Shown one piece after another: positions 1-4,898 of a stretch of DNA of 5,001 nt. The stretch lies in assembly GCA_013816685.1 (NCBI GenBank), contig JACDDX010000156.1:1-5001 (forward strand). Direction: 5' to 3'. The notes below the pieces were generated by a model that ran no database searches, was not told the origin of the DNA, and was given only the letters and a program-made list of their open reading frames with translations. The DNA is from Gemmatimonadales bacterium. GTDB taxonomy: Bacteria; Gemmatimonadota; Gemmatimonadetes; Gemmatimonadales; GWC2-71-9. Position 1 is the stretch's first letter. Each line of letters opens with the position of its first letter. The position numbers and the translations under genes are program-made.

Positions 1-434
1 CCGCCGCTGTGCGCGTCGCAGGCTACGAGCTGCGGGTCGTGAGCGCGCACCTCGATCCGCGCGGTCCTCCGGGGCGGCAGTGGCTCGGTGCGGCTGGCCG
101 GGCACTCCAGGCACATCACCTGCTACCCGCGCTGGAGCACGATCTCGTACTGCTGGGTGCCGACCTCAACCTCGCCGGGGGACGCGCCGAGCGTGCCTGG
201 CGGGTGCTCGACGCGGCGGGCTTCCGCTTCGGGGTGCCGGCGACCCTCCCCGCCTGGCGTCACACCTTTCACGCGATTCCACCGCTCGTTCTGGATTATG
301 TGCTGCTGCGCGACCGCCACGGTGTTGTCCGCGACGCGCGAATCCACCGGCTTGACGAAGAGCCCCGCGACCACGGTCGCACCGTCTTCGGGTCCGACCA
401 TCATCCGCTGTTGGCGTGCCTGGAGTTTCGATGA
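1..434 (+). CDS. Endonuclease/exonuclease/phosphatase (EEP) family protein, 5'-truncated by the window edge
   Basis: This is the C-terminal part (about 144 codons, frame from base 3) of a Mg2+-dependent EEP-fold phosphodiesterase, the superfamily of exonuclease III, DNase I and sphingomyelinases. Motifs in order are SAHLD (bases 42-56), GADLN (156-170, with the family's metal/phosphate-binding Asp and Asn), LDYVLLRD (about 291-314) and the terminal catalytic signature SDHHP (393-407). A GTG at 9 could be read as a start, but it lies in the middle of a conserved beta-strand, so the true start is almost certainly upstream of the window. The gene overlaps the downstream PLD gene by 4 bases (ATGA, 431-434), which implies an operon and translational coupling. 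The same order, EEP then cardiolipin synthase, is known for ybhP-clsB of E. coli, where the EEP substrate is not established. The family call is firm. The substrate (nucleic acid or phospholipid head group) cannot be read from the sequence. Confidence 0.88.
   Translation, partial: AAVRVAGYELRVVSAHLDPRGPPGRQWLGAAGRALQAHHLLPALEHDLVLLGADLNLAGGRAERAWRVLDAAGFRFGVPATLPAWRHTFHAIPPLVLDYVLLRDRHGVVRDARIHRLDEEPRDHGRTVFGSDHHPLLACLEFR
422..434 (+). promoter_or_regulatory. RBS and ATGA coupling overlap setting the start of the cardiolipin synthase gene
   Basis: GGAG at 422-425 lies 5 bases before ATG 431-433, and the ATG overlaps the TGA (432-434) of the upstream EEP gene. An in-frame GTG at 416 would add MPGVS but has no comparable SD spacing, so ATG 431 is preferred. 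Confidence 0.7.
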
Positions 435-1726
435 ACGAGCTCACCGGCCTGGTGCTCCCGGTGTGGGGATGGATGCTGCTGATCATCGGCGGCTTCGCGC
501 TGATGGGCGTCGTCGGGGCGCTATTCCTCCCTGACTGGCCCACGCCGCCCTACACGATGGGATTCAAAGCCCAGGTCGGTTCCGACGAGTTCGTCGAGAT
601 GGCCGCGGGCTACCTCAACGTACCGATCCTGCGCGGCGGTTCGGTGGAGCTGCTGCAGAATGGTGACGGGTTCTATCCGCGCATGCTGGAGGCGATCCAG
701 GGGGCCCGGGAGTCGGTGCATTTCGAGGTCTACATCTTCGAGCCTGACGAGATCGGCCGACAGTTCCTGGAGGCCTTCAAGGAGCGGGCGCAGGCGGGAA
801 TTGAAGTTCGGGTGCTGGTGGACGGGTTCGGCTCGCTGAAGCTGAAGCATCGCGACCGGGAGAACCTGCGCGCCGCGGGAGTCAGGATCCAGCGCTTCCG
901 CCCAATCGGCCTGCGGAACCTGGTGCGGTTCTATCGCCGTACCCACCGCCGTGCGATCGTTATTGACGGTCGGGTGGGATTCGTCGGCGGAGCCGCCGTC
1001 TCGAAGAAGTGGGCCGGCAACGTACGTAACGCGCACGAATGGCGTGACAGCATGACGCGGGTCACCGGGCCGCTCGTCACCGGCATTCAGTCCGCCTTTG
1101 CCAGCAACTGGCTCTACTGCACCGGCGAGATCATCGCGGGTGAGAAATACTACCCGTCGATGCGACCAGCCGAGGGGCCCTGCGGGCTGGCTGTGGTCAG
1201 CTCGCCGTCGGATGCGCTTCAGCCGATCCGGCTCCTGCTCTGGCTCAGCTTCGTCAACGCGCGCGAGCGGCTGTGGATCTGCAGCTCCTACTTCATCCCC
1301 GACGCCCAGCTCCGCAGCGCGGCGGTCGCCCGGGCCCGGGCCGGGGTCGATGTTCGCGTCCTCGTACCCGGCAACCATACCGATGCGGTGCCGGTTCAAC
1401 TGGCTGGCCGCAGTTATTACGAGGAGCTGCTGTCCGCCGGCATCCGGATCTTCGAGTACCTGCCCGCCATGATGCACGCCAAGACGATCGTCGTCGACGG
1501 CCGCTGGTCGGTGGTCGGCTCGGCCAACATGGATGAGCGGAGCATGGAGCTCAACGAGGAGAACATCCTGGGCATCGCCGACCCGCACTTCGCGGCGGCG
1601 ATCGAAGCCGGGATCACACACGACCTGGGGCAGTGCCGGGAGGTGTCGCTGGAACAGTGGCGTCGCCGCCCGGTGTGGCAGCGCGGGCTGGAGCGTCTCG
1701 CCAAGGTGTTGATCGAGCAGTACTGA
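431..1726 (+). CDS. Phospholipase D-superfamily cardiolipin synthase (ClsB-like)
   Basis: A 431-aa protein with two PLD domains, typical of bacterial cardiolipin synthases, which join two phosphatidylglycerols (or a PG and a PE) into cardiolipin at the inner membrane. Residues about 8-33 form one hydrophobic anchor. The first HKD-type motif starts at His172 (HRRAIVID, Asp179, then GFVGG). The second is canonical at His349 (HAKTIVVD, Lys351, Asp356), followed by GSANMDERSMELNEE. Further cardiolipin synthase hallmarks are YFIPD before the second domain, the RSYYEELLSAGIRIFEY segment and EWRDSMTRVTGP after the first motif. The first motif carries Arg174 where the consensus has Lys; this is conservative and both His/Asp pairs are intact, so activity is expected. 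The start at ATG 431 overlaps the EEP stop. The ybhP-clsB-like order favours a ClsB-type role over ClsA, which usually has two N-terminal membrane helices. Another PLD-type phospholipid transferase remains possible. Confidence 0.9.
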   Translation: MNELTGLVLPVWGWMLLIIGGFALMGVVGALFLPDWPTPPYTMGFKAQVGSDEFVEMAAGYLNVPILRGGSVELLQNGDGFYPRMLEAIQGARESVHFEVYIFEPDEIGRQFLEAFKERAQAGIEVRVLVDGFGSLKLKHRDRENLRAAGVRIQRFRPIGLRNLVRFYRRTHRRAIVIDGRVGFVGGAAVSKKWAGNVRNAHEWRDSMTRVTGPLVTGIQSAFASNWLYCTGEIIAGEKYYPSMRPAEGPCGLAVVSSPSDALQPIRLLLWLSFVNARERLWICSSYFIPDAQLRSAAVARARAGVDVRVLVPGNHTDAVPVQLAGRSYYEELLSAGIRIFEYLPAMMHAKTIVVDGRWSVVGSANMDERSMELNEENILGIADPHFAAAIEAGITHDLGQCREVSLEQWRRRPVWQRGLERLAKVLIEQY

Positions 1727-1735
1727 TCGAGCAGT
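1710..1735 (+). repeat. 12-bp direct repeat spanning the cardiolipin synthase stop codon
   Basis: TGATCGAGCAGT occurs at 1710-1721 and again at 1724-1735, a 14-base period. The second copy begins with the TGA stop of the cardiolipin synthase gene. The first copy encodes the C-terminal IEQ residues. It looks like a small duplication, for instance from replication slippage. Confidence 0.8.
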
Positions 1736-1766
1736 GCCGATGGACAGGACCGGCGGTCAGATCGGC
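1736..1766. other. Nested inverted repeats in the convergent gap
   Basis: GCCGAT (1736-1741) is complementary to ATCGGC (1761-1766), and inside lies GACC-ggc-GGTC (1748-1758). The structure sits between the convergent cardiolipin synthase and 86-aa genes and includes the stop codon of the latter. No T-run follows on either strand, so it is not a standard intrinsic terminator. It could act as a 3'-end stabilising hairpin, and arms this short also arise by chance. Confidence 0.3.
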
Positions 1767-2017
1767 CCGTTGAACGCCGGGTCGTCCGCCCGGGTCCGCA
1801 TGTCGGTTTCATCCCCCCGACTCCAGCCGCCCTGAAAATCGAAATGTCGCTGGTCAAGAATGCGGGTGCCCAGGGCCTCGGTCCCCTGCTGCTGGACCTG
1901 CCAGAGCAGCATCCGCGCGCCCAGCTCGGCCGCCGGCTCCCACAGCCCGGCCGTCAACGGCGGGTAGAGGTGCGCGAACTGGAGCCGCAGGCGGGCCTGG
2001 CGGGCGATCGAGTGCAT
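1757..2017 (-). CDS. Hypothetical protein, 86 aa
   Basis: I do not recognise this family. The 86-aa product begins with a basic, helix-like stretch (MHSIARQARLRLQFAHLYPP), continues with an alanine/leucine-rich probable helix (residues about 22-45, AGLWEPAAELGARMLLWQVQQQ), then RILDQRHFDFQGGW, and ends in a polar, probably disordered tail with many Asp, Arg and Asn residues. There is no signal peptide, membrane segment or cysteine. It is taken as real because a near-perfect SD (GGAGGA) stands directly before ATG, with a plausible promoter behind it. The competing plus-strand frame has neither. It converges on the cardiolipin synthase gene with a 30-base gap and is transcribed away from the response-regulator terminator. 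Nothing in the sequence reveals function; soluble cytoplasmic location is the default guess. Confidence 0.62.
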   Translation of the reverse strand: MHSIARQARLRLQFAHLYPPLTAGLWEPAAELGARMLLWQVQQQGTEALGTRILDQRHFDFQGGWSRGDETDMRTRADDPAFNGPI

Positions 2018-2020
2018 TGT

Positions 2021-2026
2021 TCCTCC
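2021..2026 (-). promoter_or_regulatory. Strong Shine-Dalgarno for the 86-aa gene
   Basis: Read on the minus strand, GGAGGA is followed by three bases and ATG (2017-2015). It is among the strongest SD sequences in the window and is the main support for calling the 86-aa gene. Confidence 0.65.
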
Positions 2027-2055
2027 GGAGTCTGCAACGCGGGAACTCCGCCACC

Positions 2056-2084
2056 ATAATGTGCTCCGAGGCGGCCGGCTTCAA
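2056..2084 (-). promoter_or_regulatory. Candidate sigma70-type promoter of the 86-aa gene
   Basis: On the minus strand, TTGAAG (2084-2079) and CATTAT (2061-2056) are separated by exactly 17 bases, each matching the housekeeping consensus at 4 of 6 positions. The -10 lies about 38 bases before the ATG. The -35 lies within an imperfect inverted repeat (CGAGGC 2067-2072 / GCCTCG 2085-2090, with GGCTT-c-AAGCC 2077-2087 inside). This is a prediction by consensus match only. Confidence 0.4.
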
Positions 2085-2242
2085 GCCTCGCGGCGCCAAT
2101 ATGGCTCCCGCGGCACCGCCTGACCAGCCCATATTCTGTCCGTGCCCGCCGGACGGCTCGACTGCACCAGGCCTGGAGTGACTGCGAAAGCAGGGGACGA
2201 GCGGGTGGGAGAGTCGATGCGCCAAACTGCAGTGCTTGTCGG

Positions 2243-2274
2243 AAAACGCGGCAGCGAGGACCCGCTCGCCGCCG
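2243..2274 (-). terminator. Probable intrinsic terminator of the response-regulator gene
   Basis: On the minus strand, a 10-bp stem (arms 2274-2265 and 2258-2249, one G-U pair) encloses a 6-base loop and is followed after two bases by TTTT (2246-2243). It starts 27 bases beyond the response-regulator stop. The stem is strong and GC-rich but the T-run is short, so confidence is moderate. The rest of the 283-base gap 2018-2300 holds only the promoter region of the 86-aa gene. Confidence 0.55.
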
Positions 2275-2300
2275 ACCCTCGAATGTGGAAGCGTGCGTGA

Positions 2301-2768
2301 TCAGGTGCCTGTCAGCAGGGAGGAACGCACCGCGGTGTGGTAGGCGTTCGCCGGCAATTGCCGAGGTGCCAGCGCCTCGCGCACCGCCCGGAACAGGCTC
2401 TCGGTGGTGAAGGGCCGGCGGAGGAACGGCACGTCGGGCAGCGGACCGAGCATGCGCGCCACGTCGCTCCTGGGATAGTCTGACACCAGGAGCAGCGCCG
2501 GACCACGGGGCGAGGCCAGCACGTGCTCCGCGAGGCGGACCCCATTGAAGACCGGCATCACGGCGTCGACCAGCAGCAGATCGATTTCGCGGGGATGCTG
2601 CTGCAGAACCCGGAGTGCATCTGCGCCATCACTGGCTTCACGCACTCCATAGCCCAGCGCGCGCAGCTTCCGGCAGACTTCCCGGCGGGGCGTTTGTTCA
2701 TCCTCCACGACCAGGATGGTAGTCGGCTGCTGCGGCAGGCGGACAACGCCGGAATAAAGTGGTGGCAT
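2301..2768 (-). CDS. Single-domain response regulator (CheY-like receiver)
   Basis: A 155-aa protein made of one receiver domain (about residues 16-135) and a short C-terminal tail with no DNA-binding or enzymatic output domain. The acidic pocket is Glu22-Asp23-Glu24 (LVVEDE), the phosphoacceptor is Asp68 (LLLVDAVMP) and the Thr/Ser switch position is Ser96 (LLVSDYP). The normally invariant Lys before the cis-proline is Arg118 (FLRRPFT). Such stand-alone receivers act through protein partners or as phosphate sinks. ATG 2768 is supported by an AGGAG-type SD four bases upstream, although residues 1-15 precede the domain. It lies 163 bases downstream of the kinase-like membrane protein gene on the same strand, with no terminator seen between them, so cotranscription is possible. 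A likely terminator follows. The receiver call is firm; the partner is unknown. Confidence 0.9.
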   Translation of the reverse strand: MPPLYSGVVRLPQQPTTILVVEDEQTPRREVCRKLRALGYGVREASDGADALRVLQQHPREIDLLLVDAVMPVFNGVRLAEHVLASPRGPALLLVSDYPRSDVARMLGPLPDVPFLRRPFTTESLFRAVREALAPRQLPANAYHTAVRSSLLTGT

Positions 2769-2772
2769 GGGG

Positions 2773-2778
2773 CTCCTC
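2773..2778 (-). promoter_or_regulatory. Shine-Dalgarno for the response regulator
   Basis: On the minus strand, GAGGAG sits four bases before ATG 2768-2766, inside a purine-rich GGAGAGGAG stretch. It fixes the start at 2768 rather than at a codon nearer the conserved LVVEDE strand. Confidence 0.6.
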
Positions 2779-2931
2779 TCCAGCCGCGGCGACTGCGGGC
2801 GGCGACATCCAGACGGATTGGTGAGACCGGACGATTGTCGGAGGCGAGAGAGCGAAGGACCCGGCCACCGGCGCGGGTCGGTCAGGCAAGAGGTGGACCA
2901 GCGCTGAGGAGTGCCGTGCAGCGCCTGCTGG

Positions 2932-3381
2932 TCAGCCCGGGGATTGCTCGTACAGGCGCGCCCGCTGGATCACGTGGCCGTAGCGCGACTCCCAGATGCG
3001 AAGCGATTCCATCGAGAGCTGGGATAACTCGGTGGACACCGTGCGGGCGGCTACGAGCGCCTGCTCGACGGCCAGCCGTTCCGAAGGGCCCAGCATTCCC
3101 TCGCGCGTGTCAGCGACGCTCAACATGACGGTGAGCTGATTGTTGACCCGGTCCTGCAGCATGCCCCTTATCCGGTCCAGCAAGGCCCGGCGACTCAGGC
3201 ATGAGTGCCGCCGGACCGCCCAGAGAATGAAGCCTTGGAGCCAGAGCAGGAAAATGAAGCTCAGGCGTTCCCGGGCGGCGTCCAGCTCGATCAGGGTCAG
3301 CAGCACTGCGACGAGCACTCCCGACACCGTGAGCAGCAACTCGAAGTGCTCGGCGAGGCGAGACGTGAGAGGCGGGCGCAT
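2932..3381 (-). CDS. Two-helix membrane protein with a kinase-like dimerisation helix lacking the phospho-histidine
   Basis: A 149-aa product not assignable to a named family. Two membrane helices are evident (residues about 13-33, FELLLTVSGVLVAVLLTLIEL, and about 41-56, LSFIFLLWLQGFILWAV), joined by a short charged loop and followed by a basic RRH segment, which predicts a hairpin with a cytoplasmic C-terminus. The cytoplasmic part is two predicted helices. The first contains LQDRVNNQLTVML (residues 75-87), which resembles the H-box of kinases of the type HD-x-NN-x-LT, but Asp77 stands where the phosphorylated His would be. The second helix spans about 101-130. No ATP-binding domain follows. 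The frame is open back to a GTG at 3579, but those 66 extra residues look non-coding, so ATG 3381 is chosen; its SD is weak. The gene precedes the response-regulator gene on the same strand. The similarity to a kinase dimerisation domain is my reading and could be convergence of helical sequence. Confidence 0.68.
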   Translation of the reverse strand: MRPPLTSRLAEHFELLLTVSGVLVAVLLTLIELDAARERLSFIFLLWLQGFILWAVRRHSCLSRRALLDRIRGMLQDRVNNQLTVMLSVADTREGMLGPSERLAVEQALVAARTVSTELSQLSMESLRIWESRYGHVIQRARLYEQSPG

Positions 3382-3598
3382 TCGGAATTGTCCGGGAGGC
3401 GGGTTATGGAAGTGCAATCTTACAAACGTACGATCCGGCCCGCCCGCCCGCAACCGCCACCATGCGCGCCCGCGGTTGACACCAGGGGCTCGGCGAAGCA
3501 CGCTGCACCCTGTACACGCCAGCTCGCGTGCTTCTCTGGTCGTCAGGTGACGCCCGACTGTGACGACCCACCCGACCACCCCTGCCCGGGAGCGTGCC
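3382..3598. other. Divergent intergenic region between the membrane protein and the 151-aa gene
   Basis: This 217-base gap must hold the promoters of both divergent genes. An A+T-richer island at about 3404-3433 contains a -10-like TAAGAT on the minus strand (3422-3417), about 35 bases before ATG 3381, without a convincing -35. A perfect TTGACA at 3476-3481 on the plus strand lacks a -10 at proper spacing. A CCCG run lies near 3438-3450. Nothing here is strong enough for a firm promoter call. Confidence 0.35.
3538..3568 (+). repeat. Perfect 8-bp inverted repeat upstream of the 151-aa gene
   Basis: GGTCGTCA (3538-3545) is the exact reverse complement of TGACGACC (3561-3568), 15 bases apart. 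A third TGACG lies between them (3548-3552). It ends 20 bases before the SD of the preferred start at 3599, so it could be an operator or a leader hairpin. One 8-bp perfect inverted repeat of this spacing is about what chance gives in 5 kb. Confidence 0.35.
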
Positions 3599-4054
3599 GT
3601 GACCGGCCTGAGACCTGACTTTTCCCAGGAGCCCGCGCCGGCGGTGCCGCTTCACGAGACGCTCGCATTGGCGGCCCTGCCCGGCGGCCCGGCAGGGCAG
3701 CGGCATCTCGTCGTCGTCACCACCAGCGAAATCGCTCAGGACGAAGATGCGCCCCCGGGGGCGGTGCTCGCCGCCCGATTTTGGCACCCGCGCGACCGGC
3801 TGTGGCAGAAGAGCTTCTTCGAATCTCTCGAGCAGGCGGTTCACCACTTCGTTCAGGAGAGCGGATGGGTGTCCCTCCAGGAACAGTCACTCGATGCCCG
3901 CCTGGCCCATGAACTGATCTTTCAGGCCAGGGAGACCGACTTCGGCCGACCCCACACCGCCGAACAGGTACTCCAGGAGGCCGGGATGACTCTGGAGGAG
4001 GTCGCGGACCTGCTCGACAAAGTGGAACATCCGAGTCCCGGCGCAGGCCTTTAA
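3599..4054 (+). CDS. Hypothetical protein, 151 aa
   Basis: Unrecognised family. With the GTG start at 3599 the product is 151 aa, has no signal peptide or membrane helix, and is mildly acidic. After a proline-rich N-terminus (to about residue 30) comes a strand-like HLVVVTTSEI, then AARFWHPRDRLWQKSFFESLEQAVHHF with many aromatics, a helical ESGWVSLQEQSLDARLAHELIF stretch, and a C-terminal helical part (TAEQVLQEAGMTLEEVADLLDKV) faintly like the second helix of MerR-type DNA-binding domains, too short to call. Start choice: GTG 3599 has GGGAG six bases upstream (3588-3592). An alternative GTG at 3560 would add 13 residues but has only a weak SD and overlaps the inverted repeat. High GC at third codon positions supports this strand over the 147-codon antisense frame. 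It may form an independent unit. Confidence 0.62.
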   Translation: MTGLRPDFSQEPAPAVPLHETLALAALPGGPAGQRHLVVVTTSEIAQDEDAPPGAVLAARFWHPRDRLWQKSFFESLEQAVHHFVQESGWVSLQEQSLDARLAHELIFQARETDFGRPHTAEQVLQEAGMTLEEVADLLDKVEHPSPGAGL

Positions 4055-4105
4055 TCTTTTCGTGTCATCGTTTTAGGCTCTCACCGCTCCCCTTGCCTCG
4101 ACGCG

Positions 4106-4129
4106 GTACGGACCGTGCTTACGCCGTAC
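4106..4129 (+). repeat. 6-bp inverted repeat upstream of the 54-aa gene
   Basis: GTACGG (4106-4111) and CCGTAC (4124-4129) flank 12 bases, about two helical turns centre to centre, 36 bases before the start of the 54-aa gene. The geometry suits a dimeric regulator, but arms this short are common by chance. Confidence 0.2.
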
Positions 4130-4164
4130 TCGTCGACGCAATTCTTCTCAGGGTGGTGAAACCG

Positions 4165-4329
4165 ATGACGTGCGACTACAACGGCTGGAACGATGCGCCC
4201 GAGGATGAGCGCGAGTGGTTCGACCAGCATCCCGAAATCTGGCTCGCGGCACAGGCCGCGTCCGAAGCACCAGAGCGCCGGCCCCGACGCTCCGACCCCG
4301 AAAGTACCGGCCCGGAATCACCCCAGTGA
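4165..4329 (+). CDS. Small acidic hypothetical protein, 54 aa
   Basis: A 54-aa protein not matched to any family I know. The N-terminal half is acidic and aromatic (MTCDYNGWNDAPEDEREWF, then DQHPEIWLAAQAA). The C-terminal half is rich in Pro, Ser, Glu and Arg and is probably disordered. A GGTGG SD-like motif (4152-4156) stands 8 bases before ATG 4165. The frame also runs back through GTG 4153 and GTG 4156 to a TTG at 4093, but those residues look non-coding. The strongest support is the intrinsic terminator exactly at its 3' end, which shows that a transcript stops here. It lies 110 bases after the 151-aa gene and could be read from the same transcript. A role as a regulator or interaction peptide is conceivable but not shown. 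Confidence 0.5.
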   Translation: MTCDYNGWNDAPEDEREWFDQHPEIWLAAQAASEAPERRPRRSDPESTGPESPQ

Positions 4330-4341
4330 TCCGGGCTTTTT
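4310..4341 (+). terminator. Intrinsic terminator overlapping the stop codon of the 54-aa gene
   Basis: GCCCGG-A-ATCAC (4310-4321) pairs with GTGAT-CCGGGC (4326-4336) around a CCCA loop, with one bulged A at 4316, followed at once by TTTTT (4337-4341). Eleven base pairs plus a T-run make this the clearest terminator in the window. The TGA stop (4327-4329) lies in the 3' arm of the stem. Confidence 0.85.
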
Positions 4342-4490
4342 CGTGCCAGTGCGCCGGTAGGGTGTGAGGAGAGTCACGGCGTGAGGCCGCAGCGCAGCCG
4401 AACATGCGTGACCATCGTCGTTCTTCCTTCCGGTCCGGTCACCTCCAGATCGCCAACGACGAGATCCGATGGGCCAAGGAGCAGCGCCTC
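4342..4490. other. Gap between the terminator and the DUF3618 gene
   Basis: The 149 bases after the terminator contain no convincing gene. An upstream extension of the DUF3618 frame to ATG 4404 is unlikely because those residues are not family-like. A promoter for the DUF3618 gene must lie here, but no good -35/-10 pair is visible. Confidence 0.4.
4476..4481 (+). promoter_or_regulatory. Shine-Dalgarno deciding the DUF3618 start
   Basis: AAGGAG is 9 bases upstream of ATG 4491. It places the start at the beginning of the recognisable domain instead of at ATG 4404, 29 codons earlier. Confidence 0.65.
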
Positions 4491-4778
4491 ATGAGCGACG
4501 AAAACGTTCGGGAGATCGAACAGGAGATCGAGCGCACCCGCGGCCGGATGGCGGGCAACCTGGAAGAGCTGACCGACCGCTTGGATCCTTCCAGGATCAA
4601 GGAGCGGGCGCGGGAGAACGTCGTCGCTCGGGTCGAGAGCGCCAGTGACCGGGTGGTCGCCTTCGCCGTTGCCTACCCCGAGCAGGTGATCGCGGTCGGC
4701 CTTGGGCTGCTGCTCGCCCTGGTGCTGCCCAGGCCGCGACACCGCCGGCTCGCACGTCAGGTCCGCGGCGGCCGTTAG
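4491..4778 (+). CDS. DUF3618 domain-containing small membrane protein
   Basis: A 95-aa protein with the DUF3618 pattern: an N-terminal charged helix (residues about 4-43) carrying EIEQEIERTRGRMAGNLEEL and then TDRLDPSRIKERAREN, followed by an amphipathic link, a single membrane helix (about 58-79, FAVAYPEQVIAVGLGLLLALVL) and a very basic tail (PRPRHRRLARQVRGGR) that should be cytoplasmic. The family is a small tail-anchored-like membrane protein of unknown function, often beside phage-holin-superfamily or YqjD-like (DUF883) genes in envelope-stress-type loci. Those partners are absent here: the gene stands alone between a terminator and a radical SAM gene. Length and layout are normal for the family. 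The family call is fairly sure; the function is unknown. Confidence 0.82.
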   Translation: MSDENVREIEQEIERTRGRMAGNLEELTDRLDPSRIKERARENVVARVESASDRVVAFAVAYPEQVIAVGLGLLLALVLPRPRHRRLARQVRGGR

Positions 4779-4898
4779 GAGCGGTCCTCCCTCCGTTTGG
4801 CGCGGCGGGTCGGTGCCGCTTCGGGAGTGTGGCGGCGCCAGCAGGGGCGGTTCCGGCGTGCTCGTGAACGGATTCTGACTTTCGGTGTATGTTCAGGT
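4779..4898. other. Gap upstream of the radical SAM gene, with a candidate extended -10 element
   Basis: No gene or terminator is evident in these 120 bases. Near the end, TG-T-ATGTT (4886-4893, -10-like TATGTT at 4888-4893 with TG just before) lies only 5 bases before ATG 4899, with no good SD. This spacing would give a leaderless or nearly leaderless transcript. The match is weak at the -35. Confidence 0.3.

Noticed and set aside
521..1621. 366-codon open frame on the minus strand
   Set aside because: It is antisense to the cardiolipin synthase gene, whose motifs are unmistakable. Long antisense frames are common in G+C-rich genes.
1854..2225. 123-codon minus-strand frame over the promoter region of the 86-aa gene
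   Set aside because: It overlaps the 86-aa gene in another frame and lacks an SD; its content is Arg/Pro/Ala-rich without a recognisable domain.
2217..2300. 27-codon plus-strand ORF with a GGGAG SD, ending back to back with the response regulator
   Set aside because: Its bases are better explained by the terminator hairpin of the response regulator. No promoter or independent coding support is seen.
2523..3128. 201-codon open frame on the plus strand
   Set aside because: It is antisense to the receiver gene and runs across an intergenic gap; the residues are Arg/Pro/Ala-rich and without domain character.
3476..3481. Perfect TTGACA as a -35 element
   Set aside because: No -10-like hexamer occurs at 15 to 19 bases downstream on the same strand.
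3382..3579. 66-residue N-terminal extension of the membrane protein from GTG 3579
   Set aside because: The residues look like translated non-coding DNA and would place an unlikely Cys/Arg/Trp-rich segment before the first membrane helix.
3404..3847. 147-codon open frame on the minus strand
   Set aside because: It overlaps the 151-aa gene and the divergent gap; its composition is low-complexity and basic, and it shows no SD.
4770..4800. AGGA-gcgg-TCCT hairpin after the DUF3618 stop as a terminator
   Set aside because: The stem has only four base pairs and no T-run follows.
4865..4895. TGAAC...GTTCA half-sites as a LexA-like operator
   Set aside because: The half-sites are 21 bases apart, much too far for a LexA box, and five-base arms are not significant.
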